DNA of 64,000 nt from Flagellimonas olearia (GTDB lineage: Bacteria > Bacteroidota > Bacteroidia > Flavobacteriales > Flavobacteriaceae): contig NZ_WELG01000002.1 of assembly GCF_009184425.1 (NCBI RefSeq), positions 868,001 through 932,000 of the forward strand, given 5' to 3'. A program made the position numbers and the translations under genes. Below are positions 61,092 to 64,000 of this stretch, one piece after another. The first letter of the stretch is position 1; each line of letters begins with the position of its first letter. The notes beneath the pieces are model-generated. The model had not been told where the DNA came from. It made no database searches and worked only from the letters and a program-made list of their open reading frames with translations.

Positions 61092-61566
61092 AATTGTAAA
61101 GTCTTTTAGTTTATAATATGTTTTAACCTCTTGTACCTGTCTTATGGAAGGCGCTACAGGTACCGAACACCAAGCCCGTTTCTGTAAAAAGGGCATATGT
61201 ACTTGATATTTCAAGAACTTTCCTCTTGTCCCATGCCAGCTAAGTCATAACGATTCAGTTTTTAAGTATCAATAATCATCTATGTGTAAACCCATCTTAG
61301 GAAGGGTTTGATTTCTCTATAGGAGGGAACCTTAAAACAATACGGGGTGGGGGAGAATTATTATTGAGACTAACTTAAGAATTTTATTTCAATATAAAAA
61401 AGAAAAAAGTATTATTAATGTAGGTATAATACTATTAATTTGTTATAATATTTGTTTTGTAAGGTAATTCTTGTTGTCATTATCCAATTTTGGATGGGTG
61501 GTCATTGTGGGGTTGGGAATCTCTACATGACCTTTAAGGTTTTCCCTTTTTTATGTGACTCCAGGG
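61092..61566. promoter_or_regulatory. Upstream region of the peptide gene with repeated elements
   Basis: 475 bp between the Wzy-TPR stop and the peptide ATG. An 8-bp inverted repeat GTACCTGT / ACAGGTAC is at 61133-61140 and 61156-61163. Another, AGTATTAT / ATAATACT, is at 61408-61415 and 61426-61433. The second overlaps direct repeats TATTATTAAT / TACTATTAAT (61410-61419, 61430-61439) spaced 20 bp, two helical turns. No good TAnnTTTG is seen, so an alternative sigma or activator may drive the peptide gene. No ORF is supported here. Confidence 0.45.
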
Positions 61567-63456
61567 TCATATGCGAGACTTGTTTTCCATTTCATTGATT
61601 ATTTCGTTGATTTCGTTTGTCATTTCCCTAATGGCCTTGGATGGTATTTTTACGGGTTTGGATAAAAAAGTCAGTGCCGCTTTGCGTGCCTTGTCATACT
61701 CGCCTGTATCTTGGTAAAGCTTTACCATAAGATATTGCGGATAGTGCCTGCTCGGCACCATTTTGGAGGCCAATGCATATGCCATTTCTGCCTCCGTGAA
61801 ATGCCCAAGGGCTTTATAAGCATCACCCAATGCTATTTGTGTAATGGTGTTGTTAAGATAGCGCTGCGATTGCTTCAAGGTTATAAGGCCTTTTTCGTAG
61901 TCTTTGGACATCACCAAGGCTTTTCCATATTGCATAAGAAAGTCTCCATGGGTATGTAGCACCTTTGAGGAGGCTGAACCAAATAGGTCGACACTACTTG
62001 AGTATTGGGCATAATCGTATTGCACCAACGCTCTTTTCCAATTTTTATACCCCAGTTCGAGGGTCTTGGTATATCGGATGAGTTGTATGGTTAATAGTAG
62101 GATGCCAACGCCTAGCGCAACCTTGGTACTTTTGGTGGCCCATGAGGGAAGCTTTCTCTTTATTTGAATGTAGAATGGGTGTATGTCTTTACTTGACAAA
62201 AAGGCAAGGGACACTACGCCTATTGCTTTGATGGGCAATATGTGGGAAGGATAGGAGAAGAGCCCAAAGATAAAAATGGAGAGGAGCACTCCTTTGAACA
62301 TTTGACCTATGGTGCCTGCTTTACCAGGAAGCGTAACCAAAAAGAAGAGAATTGCTACAAAGGGCAGAAGACCTAAAAAGCCGTTCTCTACAACAATCTG
62401 TAAAATTTCATTGTATGGATAACGAACGTCATCGGCCAATCCCATACTGCCAGAATTGATATGCGCTTCAAAATAGTTGGCCTGAAAATCCATATAATGG
62501 GCACCAAAGCGATCAAACCCTACACCCAATGCAGGAGCTTTCTTGATCATATCGGCACACACCTCCCATACCAAGATTCTTCCATTTGCCGAATTTGATT
62601 TATAATGATAAAGTGCAAACAAACCAACCCCGGAAATAATCAGGGTACTTAAAATAATGGCTCTAAGCTGATATTTGGGGATCGATTTCCAAGTGCGTAT
62701 TTTCTTTACTTGGAATATTTTTATCAATATGAGCAAAAGGGAAGAGGTCAATACAGCTAGCCAAGCGGCCCTTGAGCGTGTGGAAGGGAGAACAATAAGA
62801 ATGGTCAATAAACCTATCCAGGACAAATGATTAAAAGCGTAAGTGGCTACTTTTAAACCGAATACCTCCACTTTGGTTGGACCAAAAGTCTTTTTCAATT
62901 CTGATACAATCTCTTTTTTGAACAGGTAACATCCCAACGCCAAGGGCCAAACTGAAGCCAGAAACCCTGCGTAGGGCCCGGGATTGAAAAAACTCCCTAC
63001 AATGCCAAATTTTGTATCTGTGGGAGGCAGAAACGTCAATTGAACAATACCGTAAATGGCCTGTAAAAGGCCAGAGGCTATAATAGCCAACAAGAGTATG
63101 CCGTACAATCTTAGGGGAATCGTACGTATAACAATATACAAGAAGGAAAGACCAATGAGTTCAATAAAGCGGATTGAAAAACCATAGTGGGACTGAAAGA
63201 GATAACGATTCAGTACCACATAGCATAGCCATACCCATAAGCAAAGATCAATACGCGAAACCTGAAATCGATTGTTTGCTTTTGCGAAAAAAACAAACCA
63301 TACAAAAGGGATGGAAAGTAAAATCAATCCGTATACGAAGAATAAAGTTTTCGATACAATGGTCGGATCAGCATACGCAGAACTATTTGCAAATGGCAGA
63401 AAGGAAAATATGCTTATAAGAATTGCCAGTAATAGATATTGGATAGTATTGTTCAT
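61567..63456 (-). CDS. O-antigen ligase/Wzy-like membrane protein with TPR tail
   Basis: 629 residues. About ten to twelve membrane helices fill residues 1-450. The large periplasmic loop carries the Wzy_C features: PSTRSRAAWLAV before it, GVGFDRFGAHYMDFQANYFEAH within it and YPYNEILQIVVENGFLGLLPF after it. Residues 490-620 are TPR-like helices (VMSKDYEKGLITLKQSQRYL, ALGDAYKALGHFTEAEMAYALASKM). The family transfers lipid-linked glycans to lipid A, polymer or protein. No polysaccharide genes are nearby, so glycosylation of an exported peptide or protein is a reasonable alternative. Confidence 0.85.
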   Translation of the reverse strand: MNNTIQYLLLAILISIFSFLPFANSSAYADPTIVSKTLFFVYGLILLSIPFVWFVFFAKANNRFQVSRIDLCLWVWLCYVVLNRYLFQSHYGFSIRFIELIGLSFLYIVIRTIPLRLYGILLLAIIASGLLQAIYGIVQLTFLPPTDTKFGIVGSFFNPGPYAGFLASVWPLALGCYLFKKEIVSELKKTFGPTKVEVFGLKVATYAFNHLSWIGLLTILIVLPSTRSRAAWLAVLTSSLLLILIKIFQVKKIRTWKSIPKYQLRAIILSTLIISGVGLFALYHYKSNSANGRILVWEVCADMIKKAPALGVGFDRFGAHYMDFQANYFEAHINSGSMGLADDVRYPYNEILQIVVENGFLGLLPFVAILFFLVTLPGKAGTIGQMFKGVLLSIFIFGLFSYPSHILPIKAIGVVSLAFLSSKDIHPFYIQIKRKLPSWATKSTKVALGVGILLLTIQLIRYTKTLELGYKNWKRALVQYDYAQYSSSVDLFGSASSKVLHTHGDFLMQYGKALVMSKDYEKGLITLKQSQRYLNNTITQIALGDAYKALGHFTEAEMAYALASKMVPSRHYPQYLMVKLYQDTGEYDKARKAALTFLSKPVKIPSKAIREMTNEINEIINEMENKSRI

Positions 63457-63685
63457 GCTATAAAAGACTGCCCTTTAGAAATCAAACCCTCTAGTAAGCA
63501 AAGGGTTGATTTCCAATGTACAAATAATTTATAAGCCTTATACTACTTTTTAATAGGTATTTTCCTATACCATGGAATATGGATGACAAAGAATAGTCAA
63601 ACAAAAAAAGAGGAATGACGTTTAATTGCAACGTTCTTTTAATTGGGTCTTTTGGGGCTTTTCAAAAAGTACGCCCAAAAACCCT
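63457..63685. other. Spacer before the cassette
   Basis: It contains the 63478-63513 hairpin and a second imperfect stem TTTTGGGGC / GCCCAAAA near 63650-63680 that may end the partial gene on minus. No gene is supported. Confidence 0.4.
63478..63513. repeat. Imperfect 12-bp hairpin before the Wzy-TPR gene
   Basis: GAAATCAAACCCT (63478-63490, one bulged A) pairs with AGGGTTGATTTC (63502-63513) around an 11-nt loop. It ends 21 nt before the ATG at 63456 and lacks a T-run, so an operator or leader structure is more likely than a terminator. Confidence 0.45.
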
Positions 63686-64000
63686 TTAATGGTGCGCTAC
63701 CCCAGCGGGAATCCTTAGTTTAAAAAGATGTTGGTTCATCCCTTTTGTGGCCAATTTGAAAGCGTGGACCTCCTTGCTTTGCAGTCTGCTTCCGTAATTT
63801 CTATACACGGTAACTTTTAGATAGGTTGGGGTAAGCTGTTTGTTGCCATGGTAGGTGGCATTGATTTTCCAATCACCCAAGAGTTCCTCATCCAGTAAAA
63901 AGTCGGCCATGGAATACCCCAGTTCTTTTTCGGAACGGATTCTTTCCGGCATTTCCCCTTGAGTGTGCTTCCATTCAAAATATTGGTTGCCCGGATTTAC
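63686..64000 (-). CDS. C-terminal part of a gene cut by the window edge (DUF2135-like?)
   Basis: The minus-strand frame stays open from 63952 to base 64000, so the ATG at 63952 is probably internal. 104 residues are visible, from VNPGNQYFEWKHTQGE to IPAGVAHH. The strands DWKINATYHGNKQLTPTYLKVTVYRNYGS recall DUF2135/YfaP-like Ig domains at the end of large surface or VIT-type proteins. The identity remains open. Confidence 0.6.
   Translation of the reverse strand, partial: VNPGNQYFEWKHTQGEMPERIRSEKELGYSMADFLLDEELLGDWKINATYHGNKQLTPTYLKVTVYRNYGSRLQSKEVHAFKLATKGMNQHLFKLRIPAGVAHH

Noticed and set aside
63686-63952. An independent 88-residue gene at the right edge
   Set aside because: The frame stays open to base 64000, so this is the end of a larger gene, not a small one.
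1-64000. CRISPR arrays, rRNA operons, insertion sequences and prophage genes
   Set aside because: I saw no regularly spaced repeats, rRNA signatures, transposase or integrase motifs, or phage structural genes.

Overview
The window comes from a Bacteroidota chromosome, almost certainly a marine-type Flavobacteriaceae. The signs are a SusC-style TonB receptor with an N-terminal carboxypeptidase-D-like domain, CusA fused to TolC, DUF3078, DUF4097 and NVEALA-like proteins, a tRNA-Asn without an encoded CCA, and repeated matches to the Bacteroidetes sigma-A promoter (TTG, about 19-20 nt, TAnnTTTG). The genus cannot be fixed from the sequence alone.

Layout. 0-1.2 kb: end of a yicC-like gene, gmk, nadD. 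1.2-5.6 kb: a minus-strand phosphate unit (OprO/P-type porin, PiT permease with a C-terminal helical domain) with a DUF6503-like secreted protein. 5.9-16.5 kb: housekeeping genes (dgt, DUF3078 barrel, dxs, tadA, csp, aspS) with a CLC channel and a lipoprotein. 16.8-24 kb: a MORN-repeat protein and a complete tetR-tolC-acrA-acrB efflux operon whose promoter and operator are both visible. 24-25 kb: an ECF sigma factor with a small membrane partner. 25.2-27.4 kb: polyprenyl synthase and lycopene cyclase (carotenoid). 27.4-37.3 kb: metal homeostasis (TonB receptor, divergent DtxR/MntR-type regulator and ZIP transporter, then a CzcB / CzcA-TolC fusion / His-rich protein efflux operon). 37.3-45.3 kb: BNR-propeller protein, conserved hypothetical, SDR, an S9 peptidase and small membrane or secreted proteins. 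45.3-48.7 kb: ECF sigma, zinc-finger/HEAT anti-sigma, two DUF4097 proteins and a DUF4440 lipoprotein. 48.7-54.1 kb: plug-domain lipoprotein, feoA-feoB-Cys-rich peptide, SCO1/SenC, rseP. 54.2 kb: tRNA-Asn(GTT).

After the tRNA the content becomes accessory: a lipoprotein S9 peptidase and a GH18-like lipoprotein on plus, facing a minus-strand cassette (57.6-63.5 kb). In transcription order the cassette is a Wzy/O-OTase-like membrane protein with TPRs, a 77-residue exported peptide precursor with four cysteines and an ANA cleavage site, a DUF4221-like propeller lipoprotein, a CxxC thioredoxin-like lipoprotein and a modified signal peptidase I. I read it as a candidate secretion and maturation system for a small disulfide-bonded extracellular peptide. 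It is the most interesting part of the window. The right edge cuts through a minus-strand gene.

Metal, phosphate and efflux genes carry readable regulation: a TetR palindrome on its own promoter, a DtxR-like palindrome between divergent metal genes, and a repeated GTTATrTTAAGG motif before both phosphate genes. I saw no rRNA, CRISPR array, insertion sequence or prophage gene.
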